A stretch of 64,000 nt of DNA from assembly GCF_022809715.1 (NCBI RefSeq), contig NZ_CP094459.1, forward strand, positions 2,108,001-2,172,000. Reading direction: 5' to 3'. The number at the start of each line of letters is the position of its first letter. Position 1 is the stretch's first letter. Under the pieces are notes generated by a model that had not been told where the DNA came from, ran no database searches, and saw only the letters and a program-made list of their open reading frames with translations. Shown in pieces: positions 16,624 through 26,250 of the stretch. The position numbers and the translations under genes are program-made. Source of the stretch: Burkholderia pyrrocinia. Its GTDB lineage: Bacteria > Pseudomonadota > Gammaproteobacteria > Burkholderiales > Burkholderiaceae.

Positions 16624-18381
16624 ATGAAGCCTGTCGTCCGTCTCACCGCCTCCGCCACGCGTGCGCTGCCGCGCTGGCTGCTGCTCACGCTCTGCTTCGT
16701 CTACGCCGCGTTCGGCCTGTTCGGCCGCGACCCGTGGAAGAACGAGGACGCGGCGGGCTTCGGCGTGATGTGGACGATGGCCAAGGGCGGCTGGCACGAC
16801 TGGCTGCTGCCGAACCTGGTCGGCAAGTTCATCACGACCGACGGGCCGCTCGGCTACTGGCTCGGCGCGCTGTCGATCCGCGGCCTCGGCCCGTGGGTCG
16901 ATGCAAGCAATGCGTCGCGCATCGATACGGGCGTGCTGTTCTGCGTCGCGTGCGCATTCGTCTGGTACGCGGCCTACCTGCTCGGCCGGCGCGCCGAGGT
17001 CCAACCGTTCAAGTACGCATTCGGCGGCGAGCCGGAACCGCGCGACTACGGCCGAACGCTCGCCGACGGCGCGCTGCTGGTCCTCGTCGCATGCTTCGGC
17101 CTCGCGGAACGCGGGCACGAAACGACGCCGCAGGTCGCGCAGTTCGCGTGGATCGCGATGCTCGTCTACGGGATCGTGCGCGGCATCGACAAGCCGATGC
17201 AGGGCGCGCTGTGGTGGGGCCTCGCGATCGGCCTCGTCGCGCTGTCCGGCAACCCGGTGCTGGTCGTCGCGCTGCTCGCCGGCACCGCCGCGCTGTGGCT
17301 CGTCACGCCCGAGATGCGCAACCTGCGCCTGCCGCTGGTCGGCGTGCCGCTCGCGGCCGCGATCTTCGCGCTGTGGCCGCTTGCCGCGTTCGTCGCGGCG
17401 CCCGACGACGCCGCGTGGTTCTTCAACCAGTGGATCCACGGCAGCCTGATGCGCTTTTCGGGCCCGCCGACCGCCGTGCTCGCGTATGCGGCGAAGAACC
17501 TGCCGCTGTTCACGTGGCCCGCGTGGCCGCTCGCGATCTGGGCGTGGTGGAGCTGGGCCGGCATGCGCCGCCGCGCGCACATCGCGATTCCGCTGTCGGT
17601 CGCCGTGCCGCTCGTCGCGCTCGTGATCCTGCAGAGCCAGCAGTCGAACCGCATGTACATGCTGTTGCTGCCGCCGCTCGCGGTGCTCGCGACGTTCGCG
17701 CTGCCGACCCTCAAGCGCGGTGCGATCAACGCGTTCGACTGGTTCGCGGTACTGAGCTTCACGATCCTCGGCACCTTCGTATGGCTCGTGTGGCTCGCGT
17801 CGCTCACGGGCTTCCCGCATCCGCTCGCGCGCAACCTCGCACGCCTCGTGCCGGGCTACGAACCGCACTTCAAGATCCTGTCGTTCATCTGCGCGGTGAT
17901 CGTCACCGTGTGCTGGTGCGTGCTCGTGCGCTGGCGCGTCTCGCGGCAGCCGAAGGTGCTGTGGCGCAGTGTCGTGCTGTCGGGCGCCGGCACCACGCTG
18001 ATGTGGGTGCTGCTGATGACGCTGTGGCTGCCGATCGTCAACTACGGCCGAACCTATCGCGATGTCGCGCAACAGATCGCGCTGCACCTGCCGTCCGACT
18101 ACGAGTGCATCTCGCCGGTGCGGCTCGGCGATGCGCAGATCGCGACCTTCGCGTACTTCGGCAACATGCACTTCGATTTCTCCGGCGACTGCGACGTGAT
18201 CCTGCGCCAGGACCGTTCCGACTTCGGCGAGCCGAGTGCGATGTCGCAATATGTGTGGCGTCTCGTGTGGGAAGGCCGCCGCGTCGCCGACCGCGACGAA
18301 CGCTTCCGCCTGTACGAGCGCATCGAACGGCCGAAGACGCCCGTCAAGCGGCGCCCGCCGCGCCGCCAGGCGGCCGATTGA
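16624..18381 (+). CDS. GT39/ArnT-like integral membrane glycosyltransferase
   Basis: A 585-residue polytopic membrane protein of the dolichyl-phosphate-mannose mannosyltransferase/ArnT type. These enzymes transfer a sugar from a polyprenyl-phosphate donor on the outer face of the inner membrane. The first periplasmic loop has the catalytic-site pattern FGRDPWKNEDAAGFGVMW (acidic residues right after TM1), followed by ITTDGPLGYWLGA. A soluble C-terminal domain follows the last helix and ends in a basic tail (KRRPPRRQAAD). It is different from the arnT gene at 42.1 kb and is not part of the arn cluster. I used the ATG at 16624 because residues upstream are not membrane-like. It is two bases from the MATE gene, so the two form an operon. 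Confidence 0.83.
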   Translation: MKPVVRLTASATRALPRWLLLTLCFVYAAFGLFGRDPWKNEDAAGFGVMWTMAKGGWHDWLLPNLVGKFITTDGPLGYWLGALSIRGLGPWVDASNASRIDTGVLFCVACAFVWYAAYLLGRRAEVQPFKYAFGGEPEPRDYGRTLADGALLVLVACFGLAERGHETTPQVAQFAWIAMLVYGIVRGIDKPMQGALWWGLAIGLVALSGNPVLVVALLAGTAALWLVTPEMRNLRLPLVGVPLAAAIFALWPLAAFVAAPDDAAWFFNQWIHGSLMRFSGPPTAVLAYAAKNLPLFTWPAWPLAIWAWWSWAGMRRRAHIAIPLSVAVPLVALVILQSQQSNRMYMLLLPPLAVLATFALPTLKRGAINAFDWFAVLSFTILGTFVWLVWLASLTGFPHPLARNLARLVPGYEPHFKILSFICAVIVTVCWCVLVRWRVSRQPKVLWRSVVLSGAGTTLMWVLLMTLWLPIVNYGRTYRDVAQQIALHLPSDYECISPVRLGDAQIATFAYFGNMHFDFSGDCDVILRQDRSDFGEPSAMSQYVWRLVWEGRRVADRDERFRLYERIERPKTPVKRRPPRRQAAD

Positions 18382-18383
18382 CG

Positions 18384-19740
18384 ATGTTCGGCGACATCCG
18401 CCGGATCGTCGGTCTCGCGTGGCCGGTGCTGGTCGGCCAGCTCGCGATCATCGCGTTCGGCGTGATCGACACCGCAATGGTCGGCCGCTACTCGGCCACC
18501 GATCTCGCCGCGCTCGGGCTCGGCTCGTCGATCTACGTGTCGATCTACATCGGGCTGACGGGCATCCTGTCCGCGCTGCAGCCGATCACCGGGCAACTGT
18601 ACGGCGCGCGACGCTATGCCGAGATCGGCGAGGAAGTCCGCCAGGCGCTGTGGCTCGCGCTGCTGCTCGCGATACCCGGCTTCCTGCTGCTGCATTTTCC
18701 CGAGCCGCTGCTGCACATCGCGCACACGCCCGCCGCGCTGCACGACCGCACCGTCGACTACCTGCGCATCCTGTCGTACGGGCTGCCCGCCAGCCTCGTC
18801 TTCCGCATCTACAACGCCCTGACCAACGCGGCCGGCAAACCGCGGCTCGCGATGATCCTGCAGATCGGCGCGCTGCTGCTCAAGTTTCCGCTCAACGTAT
18901 GGTTCATCTTCGGCGGGTTCGGCGTGCCGGCGCTCGGCGGCCCCGGCTGCGGGCTGGCCAGCACGCTGATCAACTGGGCGCTCGCGCTGATCGGCTACAC
19001 GCTGCTCGCGAAGCTCGACGTGTTCGCGCCGCTCGCGATCTTCTCGCGCTTCTGCTGGCCCGTCTGGGAGCGCCAGAAGGCAATCCTGAAACTCGGCGTG
19101 CCGATGGGCCTGTCATACCTGATCGAGGTCACGTCGTACACCTGCATGGCGCTGTTCATCGCGCAATTCGGCACGACGACGCTCGCCGGCCACCAGATCG
19201 CCGGCAACATCGGTGCGGTGCTGTACATGACACCGCTGTCGATCGGCGTGGCAGCCTCGACGCTGGTCGCGCGCGCTTGGCGCCGGACGCCCCGAGGAAG
19301 CACGGCTGCTCGGCCGGCACAGCGTGATGTTCGCGTGCGGCGTTGCCGCGACATACGGCGTGCTCGTATTCACGCTGCGCCCGCTGATCGTCGGCGGCTA
19401 TACGCCGAACCCGGCCGTCGCCGCGGCCGCGCTGCCGCTCGTCGCGATCGTCGCGTGCTACCACGTGTTCGATGCGCTGCAGGTCACGTCGGCGTTCGTG
19501 CTGCGCGCGTACAAGGTCGCGATCGTGCCGACCGTGATCTATGCGGTCGCGCTGTGGGGCGTCGGACTCAGCGGCGGCTACGTGCTCGGCTTCGACGTCG
19601 GCGGCATCGCGCCCGCATGGCTGACGGGCGCGCGCGGCTTCTGGTTCGCGAACACCGTCAGCCTGATGCTCGCGGGCGCCGGGCTCGTGTTCTACCTGCG
19701 CCACGTAAGCCGCGCGCACGTATCGACTCAGCCGGCCTGA
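18384..19740 (+). pseudogene. MATE family efflux transporter, disrupted by a frameshift
   Basis: The frame starting at 18384 encodes the first ~297 residues of a MATE Na+/H+-drug antiporter (MFGDIRRIVGLAWPVLVG, AMVGRYSATDLAALGLG, QPITGQLYGARRYAEIG). At about 19272 the family reading moves to another frame, and the rest (ALGAGRPEEARLLGRHSVMF onward) continues to the stop at 19740. Adding one CG unit to the run CGCGCGCGC at 19268-19276 restores one frame of 452 residues, the normal MATE length, and reads VARALGAGRP. So the allele as given is a two-base deletion (or one-base insertion). It could be a true mutation, slipped-strand variation, or a sequencing error. The start is two bases after the GT39 gene. 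Confidence 0.85.
19268..19276. repeat. CG dinucleotide tract at the MATE frameshift
   Basis: Four and a half CG units. The reading frame of the MATE gene is broken exactly here and would be restored by one more unit. Confidence 0.8.
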
Positions 19741-19751
19741 CGCGCCGCCCG

Positions 19752-20717
19752 CTACGCATCCGCCAGCACGTCGGCCGCGTGATAGGACGACCGCACGAGC
19801 GGACCGGCTACGACTTCCCTGAAACCGAGCGCCAGCGCCTCTTCGCGCCACGCGGCGAATGCGTCCGGACTCACGTAGCGCCGCACCGGCAGATGGTGCT
19901 CGGACGGCGCCAGATACTGGCCGAGCGTCAGCACGTCGACTTCGTGCGCGCGCAGGTCGCGCAGCGTGTCGCGCACCTCGTCGTCGCGCTCGCCGAGCCC
20001 GAGCATCAGCCCCGACTTCGTCACGAGCGTCGGCCGCGCGGCCTTCGCCTGCGCGAGCAGTTCGAGCGAGCCGCGATAGTCGGCGCCCGGCCGCGCCGCG
20101 CGATACAGCGACGGCACCGTCTCGATGTTGTGGTTGAACACGTCCGGCCAGGCCGACGACAGCGCGTCGAGCGCGCGCGCGACGCGGCCGCGGAAGTCCG
20201 GCGTCAGCACCTCGACGCCGATACCCGGCACGCTCGCGCGCACCGCTGCGATGCACGCGGCGAAATGCGCGGCGCCGCCGTCGCGCAGGTCGTCGCGGTC
20301 GACCGACGTGATCACGACGTAGCGCAGCCCGAGCGCCGCGACCGCATCGGCCAGCCGCGCGGGCTCGTCGGGATCGAGCGGCTCGGGACGGCCGTGCGCG
20401 ACGTCGCAGAACGGGCAGCGCCGCGTGCACAGCCCGCCCATGATCATGAAGGTCGCGGTGCGCTGCGCGAAGCATTCGCCGATGTTCGGGCACATCGCCT
20501 CCTCGCAGACGGAATGCAGCCGATGGTCGCGCAGCACGGCCGCCATGTCGGCCACCGCCGCGCTCATCATCGGCCGCGCGCGCAGCCACGGCGGCTTCGG
20601 CAGCGCCGCGCCGGCCGCGGGCTCGACGCGCACCGGAATGCGCGCGAGCTTGTCGCGGCTTCTCGCGCCCGGCTGGCCGAGCGCCGTGAGGCTGGGTCGT
20701 TCGAGCGCGGCGGCCAT
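19752..20717 (-). CDS. lipA: lipoyl synthase of the acetoin locus
   Basis: A 321-residue radical SAM enzyme that inserts two sulfur atoms into protein-bound octanoate to make lipoate. The three diagnostic parts are all present: the auxiliary cluster motif [12 protein letters not shown], the radical SAM CxxxCxxC as CTRRCPFC, and the C-terminal RSSYHA that ligates the auxiliary cluster. It starts 2 bases after acoC, whose product carries a lipoyl domain, so this copy probably serves the acetoin dehydrogenase complex. A housekeeping lipA with lipB would be expected elsewhere in the genome. It ends 11 bases from the MATE gene on the opposite strand, with no obvious terminator in the gap. Confidence 0.93.
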   Translation of the reverse strand: MAAALERPSLTALGQPGARSRDKLARIPVRVEPAAGAALPKPPWLRARPMMSAAVADMAAVLRDHRLHSVCEEAMCPNIGECFAQRTATFMIMGGLCTRRCPFCDVAHGRPEPLDPDEPARLADAVAALGLRYVVITSVDRDDLRDGGAAHFAACIAAVRASVPGIGVEVLTPDFRGRVARALDALSSAWPDVFNHNIETVPSLYRAARPGADYRGSLELLAQAKAARPTLVTKSGLMLGLGERDDEVRDTLRDLRAHEVDVLTLGQYLAPSEHHLPVRRYVSPDAFAAWREEALALGFREVVAGPLVRSSYHAADVLADA

Positions 20718-20719
20718 CG

Positions 20720-21835
20720 TCAGTCTCCGAGAAACGCGACGATCAGGCGGTTCACGTCGGCAGCCGCCTCCATCTGCACCATGTGCCCGCTGCCGGCGAT
20801 CACCTCGGCGCGCACGCCGTCCGGCAAGCCCTGCGCGTGCTGCGCGGGGATCACCTGGTCGCGCTCGCCCCAGATCACGAGCGTGCGCGGCGCGAGCGCC
20901 GCGAGCCGCTCGCGGAACACGCGCCGCTGCGCCGCGCCGTCGAACGCGGCGTTCGCGATCTTTTCCAGCGCGGCCTGCACGCCCTCGAGCCGCTTGTACT
21001 TGACGAGATCCTCGACGAGTTGCCGCGTCACGAGCGCGTTGTCCGCGAACAGTGCACCGAGGTGCGGCTTCAGCGTGTTGCGGCTGTTGCCGGCGACGAA
21101 GCCGTCGATATAGGCACGGTTGATGTCGGTGCCGAGCCCCGCGCTCGCGATCAGCGTCAGCGACGCAACGCGCTGCGGCGCGCGTTCGGCCGCAGCCATC
21201 GCGACCGCGCCGCCCATCGAATGGCCGATCAGGTGCGCGCGCTCGATGTGCTGCGCATCGAGCAGCGCGAACACCGTGTCGGCCAGCTCATCGAGGCTGC
21301 CCGTGTCGACCGCCTTGCCCGACTCGCCATGACCGGGCAAGTCGAGCGCCCACACGGGCCGGTGCGCGGCGAGATCCGCGTGATTGAACAGCCAGTTGTT
21401 CAGGTCGCCGCCGAAGCCGTGGATCAGCACGGCGGGCGTGCCCGCGCCGTCGCCGAGCTTCAGGAAGCGCACCGTGCGGCCGCCGATCTGCGCCTTCTCG
21501 GGCTGCGGGCCCGCCGCTTCGTCGGACGCCGCGCTCGGCACGAAATCGCGCTGGAACTCGGCGATCGCCGCATCGATGTCGGCATCGCTCGCCTCGGCCG
21601 CCGCGACGACGCCGAGCAGCGCGCCGACCGGCAGCGTCTCGCCCTCCTGCGCGACCTGCCGGCGCAGCGTGCCGTCGAACGCGCATTCGACGCCCGACGA
21701 GATCTTGTCGGTCTCGACGTCGAGCACTTCGTCGCCCTTCGTCACGCGTTCGCCGAGCGCCTTCAGCCAGCCGTTGACCTGCCCCTGCTCCATCGACAGC
21801 CCCCACTTGGGCATCGTGATCATGTGAATCGACAT
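20720..21835 (-). CDS. acoC: acetoin dehydrogenase E2, lipoyl domain fused to an alpha/beta-hydrolase
   Basis: A 371-residue dihydrolipoamide acetyltransferase of the acetoin cleaving system; it takes the acetyl group from E1 and passes it to CoA. Residues 1-80 are a lipoyl domain with the modified lysine in [11 protein letters not shown]. After a linker (residues ~85-120) comes an alpha/beta-hydrolase fold: oxyanion region [15 protein letters not shown], nucleophile elbow GHSMGGAVA, and the C-terminal GSGHMVQME with the catalytic His. This hydrolase-type acyltransferase domain is what separates AcoC from ordinary E2 proteins. It lies 4 bases after acoB and 2 before lipA. Confidence 0.95.
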   Translation of the reverse strand: MSIHMITMPKWGLSMEQGQVNGWLKALGERVTKGDEVLDVETDKISSGVECAFDGTLRRQVAQEGETLPVGALLGVVAAAEASDADIDAAIAEFQRDFVPSAASDEAAGPQPEKAQIGGRTVRFLKLGDGAGTPAVLIHGFGGDLNNWLFNHADLAAHRPVWALDLPGHGESGKAVDTGSLDELADTVFALLDAQHIERAHLIGHSMGGAVAMAAAERAPQRVASLTLIASAGLGTDINRAYIDGFVAGNSRNTLKPHLGALFADNALVTRQLVEDLVKYKRLEGVQAALEKIANAAFDGAAQRRVFRERLAALAPRTLVIWGERDQVIPAQHAQGLPDGVRAEVIAGSGHMVQMEAAADVNRLIVAFLGD

Positions 21836-21839
21836 CGTG

Positions 21840-22844
21840 TCAGCTCCTCGTCTTCAGGACCGCCTGCGCAATCGCATCGGCGGACGGGATATACAGGTCT
21901 TCCAGCACGCTCGCGAACGGCGCGGGCGTATGCGGCGCGGTCACGAGCTCGATCGGCGCCTTCAGCGTTCGGAACGCGCGCTGCGCGACGAGCGCGGCGA
22001 TGTCGGTCGCGATCGAGCAGCGCGGGTTCGCTTCGTCGACGACCACCACGCGCCCGGTGCGCTCCGCGCTTTCGAGGATCGTCTCCTCGTCGAGCGGCGA
22101 CGTGGTGCGCAGGTCGATCACGTCGACCTGGATGCCGTCCTTCGCGAGCTTCGCGGCCGCATCCATCGCGAGATGCACCATCCGGCCGTACGTGACGATG
22201 GTTGCGTCGTCGCCGTCGCGCATCACGTTCGCCTCGCCGAACGGAATCGCATAGGACTCCTCCGGCACGTCGCCCTCGCGCGTGTAAAGCAGCTTGTGCT
22301 CGAGGAAGATCACGGGATCGTCGTCGCGGATCGCCTGGATCAGCAGCCCCTTCGCGTCGTACGGCGTCGACGGGCACACGACCTTCAGCCCCGGGATGTG
22401 CGTGAACAGCGACGTGAGCATCTGCGAGTGCTGCGCGGCCGCGCGCAGCCCGGCGCCGTACATCGCGCGAATCACGACCGGCGTCACGGCCTTGCCGCCG
22501 AACATGTAGCGGAATTTCGCGGCCTGGTTGAAGATCTGGTCGAAGCACACGCCCATGAAATCGATGAACATCAGTTCCGCGACCGGCCGCATCCCGCACG
22601 CGGCCGCGCCGACCGCCGCGCCGATGTAGCCGCCTTCGGACAGCGGCGTATCGAGCACGCGGCCCGGAAACTTGTGGAACAGCCCCTTCGTCACGCCGAG
22701 CACGCCGCCCCACGCGTCGTCCTCGCCCGGCGCGCCCGCGCCGCCCGCATTGTCCTCGCCCATCACGATCACGCTGTCGTCGCGCGCCATCTCCTGCGCG
22801 AGCGCCTCGTTGATCGCCTGCGAATAAGTGATCTTCCTTGCCAT
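21840..22844 (-). CDS. acoB: acetoin:2,6-DCPIP oxidoreductase/acetoin dehydrogenase E1 beta subunit
   Basis: A 334-residue beta subunit of the thiamine-diphosphate E1 enzyme that splits acetoin to acetaldehyde and an acetyl unit. Typical E1-beta blocks are visible: ALAQEMARDDSVIVMGEDN near the N-terminus, TPLSEGGYIGAAVGAA, FMGVCFDQIFNQAAK (the usual cofactor-pocket region) and the C-terminal PHTPAPFA. It lies between acoA and acoC on the minus strand with a GGAGA ribosome-binding site. Pyruvate dehydrogenase beta subunits are similar, but the acoX/acoR/acoC context makes the acetoin role by far the most likely. Confidence 0.95.
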   Translation of the reverse strand: MARKITYSQAINEALAQEMARDDSVIVMGEDNAGGAGAPGEDDAWGGVLGVTKGLFHKFPGRVLDTPLSEGGYIGAAVGAAACGMRPVAELMFIDFMGVCFDQIFNQAAKFRYMFGGKAVTPVVIRAMYGAGLRAAAQHSQMLTSLFTHIPGLKVVCPSTPYDAKGLLIQAIRDDDPVIFLEHKLLYTREGDVPEESYAIPFGEANVMRDGDDATIVTYGRMVHLAMDAAAKLAKDGIQVDVIDLRTTSPLDEETILESAERTGRVVVVDEANPRCSIATDIAALVAQRAFRTLKAPIELVTAPHTPAPFASVLEDLYIPSADAIAQAVLKTRS

Positions 22845-22898
22845 GTCTGTCTCCTGGAATGTTCGGTTCGCCGTGCCGGCTGCAGTGTCAGGCCGCGC

Positions 22899-23882
22899 TC
22901 ACGGGTACGACACGTAGACGTCGGTCAGCAGGTCGGCCGCGTCGGGCAGCGGCGCGGCCTTCGCCTGCGCGACTGCGTCGTCGATCAGCGCCTTCACCTG
23001 GGCGTCGACCGCGCGCAGGTCGTCGGTCGTCAGCGCCTCGGCGCGCACGACGCGCGTCTCGAAGTGCTTCAGGCAGTCCTTCTCGTCGCGCAGCTTCTGC
23101 ACCTCGCCGGGTGCGCGGTAGGTCTGCGCATCGCCTTCGAAATGACCGAAATAGCGCGTGAACTTCACCTCGACGAGCGTCGGGCCGCCGCCGTTGCGCG
23201 CACGCTCGACGGCCTCGCCGAGGGCTTCGTGCACCGCGAAGAAGTCGAAGCCGTCGACGATCACGCCCGGCATCCCGAACCCGTTCGCGCGATCCGCGAT
23301 GTTGTCGGTCGCGACCGACCAGCTCGACGACGTCGCTTCCGCATAACCGTTGTTTTCGGCGACGAAGATCGCGGGCAGCCGCCACACCGACGCGAGGTTC
23401 ATCGATTCGAAGATCACGCCCTGGTTCGACGCACCGTCGCCGAAAAAGCACACGCCGACGCCGCCGGTCTTCCGGTGCTTCGCCGCGAGCGCCGCGCCGC
23501 ACACGAGCGGACCGCCCGCGCCGACGATCCCGTTCGCGCCGAGCATCCCCATCGACAGGTCGGCGATGTGCATCGAGCCGCCCTTGCCGTGGCAGACGCC
23601 GGTCTTCTTGCCATAGATCTCGGCCATCATCCCGCGCACGTCGACGCCCTTCGCGATGCAATGGCCGTGGCCGCGGTGCGTGGTCGCGACGTAATCGGCG
23701 AGGCCGAGGTGCAGCATCGTGCCGACCGCGGACGCCTCCTCGCCCGCGTACAGGTGAACGAAGCCGGGGATCTCTCCGGTCGCGAATTCGACGTGCAAGC
23801 GCTCCTCGAATTCGCGGATCGTGCGCATCAGCCGGTATGCGTCCAGCAGCTTGTCCCTGCTGAGCTGGGTCGAAACGGTCAT
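22899..23882 (-). CDS. acoA: acetoin dehydrogenase E1 alpha subunit
   Basis: A 327-residue alpha subunit of the thiamine-diphosphate E1 component, partner of AcoB. The cofactor motif begins at GDGASNQGVIFESMNLA, and the family start MRTIREFEERLHVEFATGE and the HRGHGHCIAKG block are present. The ATG at 23882 was chosen because the open frame upstream belongs to a different protein pattern and because GGAGACACAC precedes it. Gap to acoB 54 bases, and to the upstream dehydrogenase gene 77 bases, so all six genes can be one message from the sigma-54 promoter ahead of acoX. Confidence 0.95.
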   Translation of the reverse strand: MTVSTQLSRDKLLDAYRLMRTIREFEERLHVEFATGEIPGFVHLYAGEEASAVGTMLHLGLADYVATTHRGHGHCIAKGVDVRGMMAEIYGKKTGVCHGKGGSMHIADLSMGMLGANGIVGAGGPLVCGAALAAKHRKTGGVGVCFFGDGASNQGVIFESMNLASVWRLPAIFVAENNGYAEATSSSWSVATDNIADRANGFGMPGVIVDGFDFFAVHEALGEAVERARNGGGPTLVEVKFTRYFGHFEGDAQTYRAPGEVQKLRDEKDCLKHFETRVVRAEALTTDDLRAVDAQVKALIDDAVAQAKAAPLPDAADLLTDVYVSYP

Positions 23883-23959
23883 GTGTGTCTCCTGGGTAGG
23901 TCTGACTGCGAATGCCGCCGCGGCCGTGCCGCGGCGACGGATTGCACGGCCTGCGGCCG

Positions 23960-24736
23960 TCAGTGGAACGTGAAGCCGCCGTCGACGTTCACGGCCTGGC
24001 CGGTCACGTTGTCCATCGTCGCGAAGAACAGCGCGAGCCGGCCCATGTCTTCGGGCGTCTGCGCGCGGCCCTGCGGGATCAGCGTCAACTGGTGCCGCTG
24101 CCACGATTCCTCGACCGATTCGCCGTCGGTCTTCCATTCGTCGGACAGCCGGTCCCACATGTAGGTACGCACGATGCCCGGGCAGATCGCGTTGACGGTC
24201 ACGCCGTCGCGCGCGAGCTCCTTCGCAAGCGCGTTCGTGAAGCCGACGACCGCGAACTTCGATGCGCTGTAATGGGCGAGATTCGGAAAGCCTTCCTTGC
24301 CGGCAATCGACGCGACGTTGATGATCCGGCCGCGGCCCTGCGCCTTCAGATGCGCGAGCGCCGCGCGGCAGCCGAGGAACGTGCCCTTCGCATTCACGTC
24401 CATCACGAAATCCCAGTCGCGTTCGGTCAGCGCTTCGACCGGATGAATGCTGATCACGCCCGCGCAGTTCACGAGGATGTCGAGCCGGCCGAGTTCGGCG
24501 AGCGCCTGCGCGACCATCGCATCGACCTGCACGGCCTGCGTGACGTCTACCTTCGCGACCGCCGCCCGGCGGCCGAGCGCGCGCACCTCGCTCGCGGTGG
24601 CATCGAGCGCATCGTCGAGCAGGTCGGCCAGCAGGATGTCGGCGCCCGCGCCGGCGAGTGTCAGCGCAATGCCGCGGCCGATGCCGCGCGCGCCGCCCGT
24701 GACGATGGCGACCTGTCCTTCGAGTGGGGCTGTCAT
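23960..24736 (-). CDS. short-chain dehydrogenase/reductase in the aco operon
   Basis: A 258-residue SDR. The cofactor motif TGGARGIGRGIAL, NCAG (LVNCAGVISIHP), the catalytic Ser in NVASIAG and the YxxxK pair in HYSASKFAV are all there; the Asp in LLADLLDD suggests NAD+ over NADP+. Its place between acoX and acoA points to acetoin/2,3-butanediol or diacetyl interconversion, feeding acetoin into the AcoABC complex. That role is inference from context; many SDRs have the same core. The start at 24736 follows GGAGACATTGCC. Confidence 0.85.
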   Translation of the reverse strand: MTAPLEGQVAIVTGGARGIGRGIALTLAGAGADILLADLLDDALDATASEVRALGRRAAVAKVDVTQAVQVDAMVAQALAELGRLDILVNCAGVISIHPVEALTERDWDFVMDVNAKGTFLGCRAALAHLKAQGRGRIINVASIAGKEGFPNLAHYSASKFAVVGFTNALAKELARDGVTVNAICPGIVRTYMWDRLSDEWKTDGESVEESWQRHQLTLIPQGRAQTPEDMGRLALFFATMDNVTGQAVNVDGGFTFH

Positions 24737-24795
24737 GGCAATGTCTCCTTGATGTTCGTTATGGATGTCGAAATGTCGTTCGGAAAAACGGATGC

Positions 24796-25854
24796 TCAGT
24801 TGCGCCATGCGCCGGCATCGCGCAGCAATTGCCGCGAAGACGCGTAGCGCAGCGTGCGGCCGATGTCGACCGTCAGCGGCCCACGCCAGTCGAGCGAAAT
24901 CTCGTAGCGATCGCCGCGCGCCACCTCGATCTCGCGCTCGCCGTCGAACGCGAGCGTGCCGCGCTCGAACGGGATCGTCTGCCACGCGCCCGGTTCGAGC
25001 CGCTCGCAACTGCGCATCACGACTCGGTCGACGCGGCCCGGTGCGATCGGCGCGACGAGCGGCGTGCCGGCCGTCTTGCCTTCGTCTGCGAAGCGCATCG
25101 CGAGCCCGTGCGGCGCGCTGCGCTCGAGCGGTGCCCATGCGCCGCCGAGCGCGGACAGGCCGATGCCGTCCGGTTCCGCGAACGTCAGGTAGAGCGAGTC
25201 GATGTCGTCGGGCCCCGAAATCGCACGGGCGCCGATGAAGCGCTGTCGCGCCGCGCACACGTCGACGAGCGCAATCTCTTCGCGCCCCGACTGTGTGCCT
25301 GCCACGCAGCGCACGACGAGCCGCTTGTTGCGCGTGAACGCAACCTCGGCCGGCACGGCGCCGGTCGCGGCGAGTCCGGCCGCGACGCCTGCGACGGTCG
25401 CCTCGCGATGTTCGGGAAACGCGTTGTTGGTGCCGGTGGACAGCGCGACGAGCGGCGTCGCGCCGCAATGCGCGGCCACCGCACGATGGGTGCCGTCGCC
25501 GCCGAGCACGACGATCAGCGCGACTTCCATCCGGTGCAGGTACGCGGCGCCGGCTTGCGTATCGGCGACGGTATCGGTGATCGGCAGGTCGACGAACTCG
25601 ACCTCGGGCCAGCGCTCGTGCGGCGCGACCGCGCGATGTGTGTCGAGCGCGCGCAGCAGCAGCGTCGCGATGCCCGTCCGGTCGCGCAGCGTCAGCACGC
25701 GCTCGACGCCCATCGCGCCGAGGCCGGCCAGCAGGCGCACGATCATGTTCGCCTTCTCCGCCGTCGGAAACACGGATGCATGCGTCGTGAGGCGGCGGAT
25801 GTCGCGCCCCGATGCGGGGTTCGCGATCACACCGACGGTAACGGGCGTCGTCAC
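24796..25854 (-). CDS. acoX: AcoX family protein (ATP-NAD kinase-like fold)
   Basis: A 352-residue protein of the AcoX group, related to NAD and diacylglycerol kinases. It shows the family start VGVIANPASGRDIRRL and the kinase-like nucleotide site VVLGGDGTHRAV, followed by LSTGTNNAFPE. AcoX lies at the head of acetoin operons in several bacteria, and its exact reaction is not established. The GTG at 25854 is used: GGAGA lies seven bases upstream, and residues further up are not family-like. It is the first gene of the leftward aco operon and is preceded by a sigma-54 promoter about 135 bases upstream. Confidence 0.88.
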   Translation of the reverse strand: MTTPVTVGVIANPASGRDIRRLTTHASVFPTAEKANMIVRLLAGLGAMGVERVLTLRDRTGIATLLLRALDTHRAVAPHERWPEVEFVDLPITDTVADTQAGAAYLHRMEVALIVVLGGDGTHRAVAAHCGATPLVALSTGTNNAFPEHREATVAGVAAGLAATGAVPAEVAFTRNKRLVVRCVAGTQSGREEIALVDVCAARQRFIGARAISGPDDIDSLYLTFAEPDGIGLSALGGAWAPLERSAPHGLAMRFADEGKTAGTPLVAPIAPGRVDRVVMRSCERLEPGAWQTIPFERGTLAFDGEREIEVARGDRYEISLDWRGPLTVDIGRTLRYASSRQLLRDAGAWRN

Positions 25855-25988
25855 GGGTTTGTCTCCATCCAGTTGACCGGCACCGGCGCATTGGCGCCCG
25901 CTCCGGCCCTGCCTGTTTCGTCCGCTGCCATCGACGGGCTGCGGATCGTCGTCGCCGACGCGACTGCGCCGGGCTTGCACGTGATCTC

Positions 25989-26004
25989 TGCAAGCGGCGT
26001 GCCA
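25989..26004 (-). promoter_or_regulatory. sigma-54 (RpoN) promoter of the acoX-SDR-acoABC-lipA operon
   Basis: On the minus strand the sequence is TGGCACGCCGCTTGCA: the full -24/-12 consensus TGGCACG-N4-TTGCA, with GG and GC at the correct spacing. Transcription should start near 25977, about 125 bases before the acoX GTG. The divergent gene acoR codes for an RpoN-dependent activator. Confidence 0.88.
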
Positions 26005-26250
26005 TCGTGTGTGCAATGACCGCGAAACCCGCGCCCGCGCTGGCGCGGCGGGCATGCACATGTTCCGGGTTCGCGACCGTGACGACGCAGCGCGCGGCGA
26101 ATCCGCGCGTGCGTCTCACGCCGTCGTTGCGACGACGCGCTCGTCGCGACGCCTGCGCAAGCGCGCCGCCCTGCCTGCAAACCCTGCGTTGACGCGGCGT
26201 GGCGCATGCCGCGACAAGCCGGACGACCGCCGCGTGCCACGCATGCAGGT

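Noticed and set aside
16734..21113. A 1459-codon open frame on the plus strand
   Set aside because: It is an artefact of high GC: it crosses the GT39 gene out of frame, then joins the first part of the MATE gene, then lipA and acoC on the wrong strand. Only 18384-19272 is real coding sequence.
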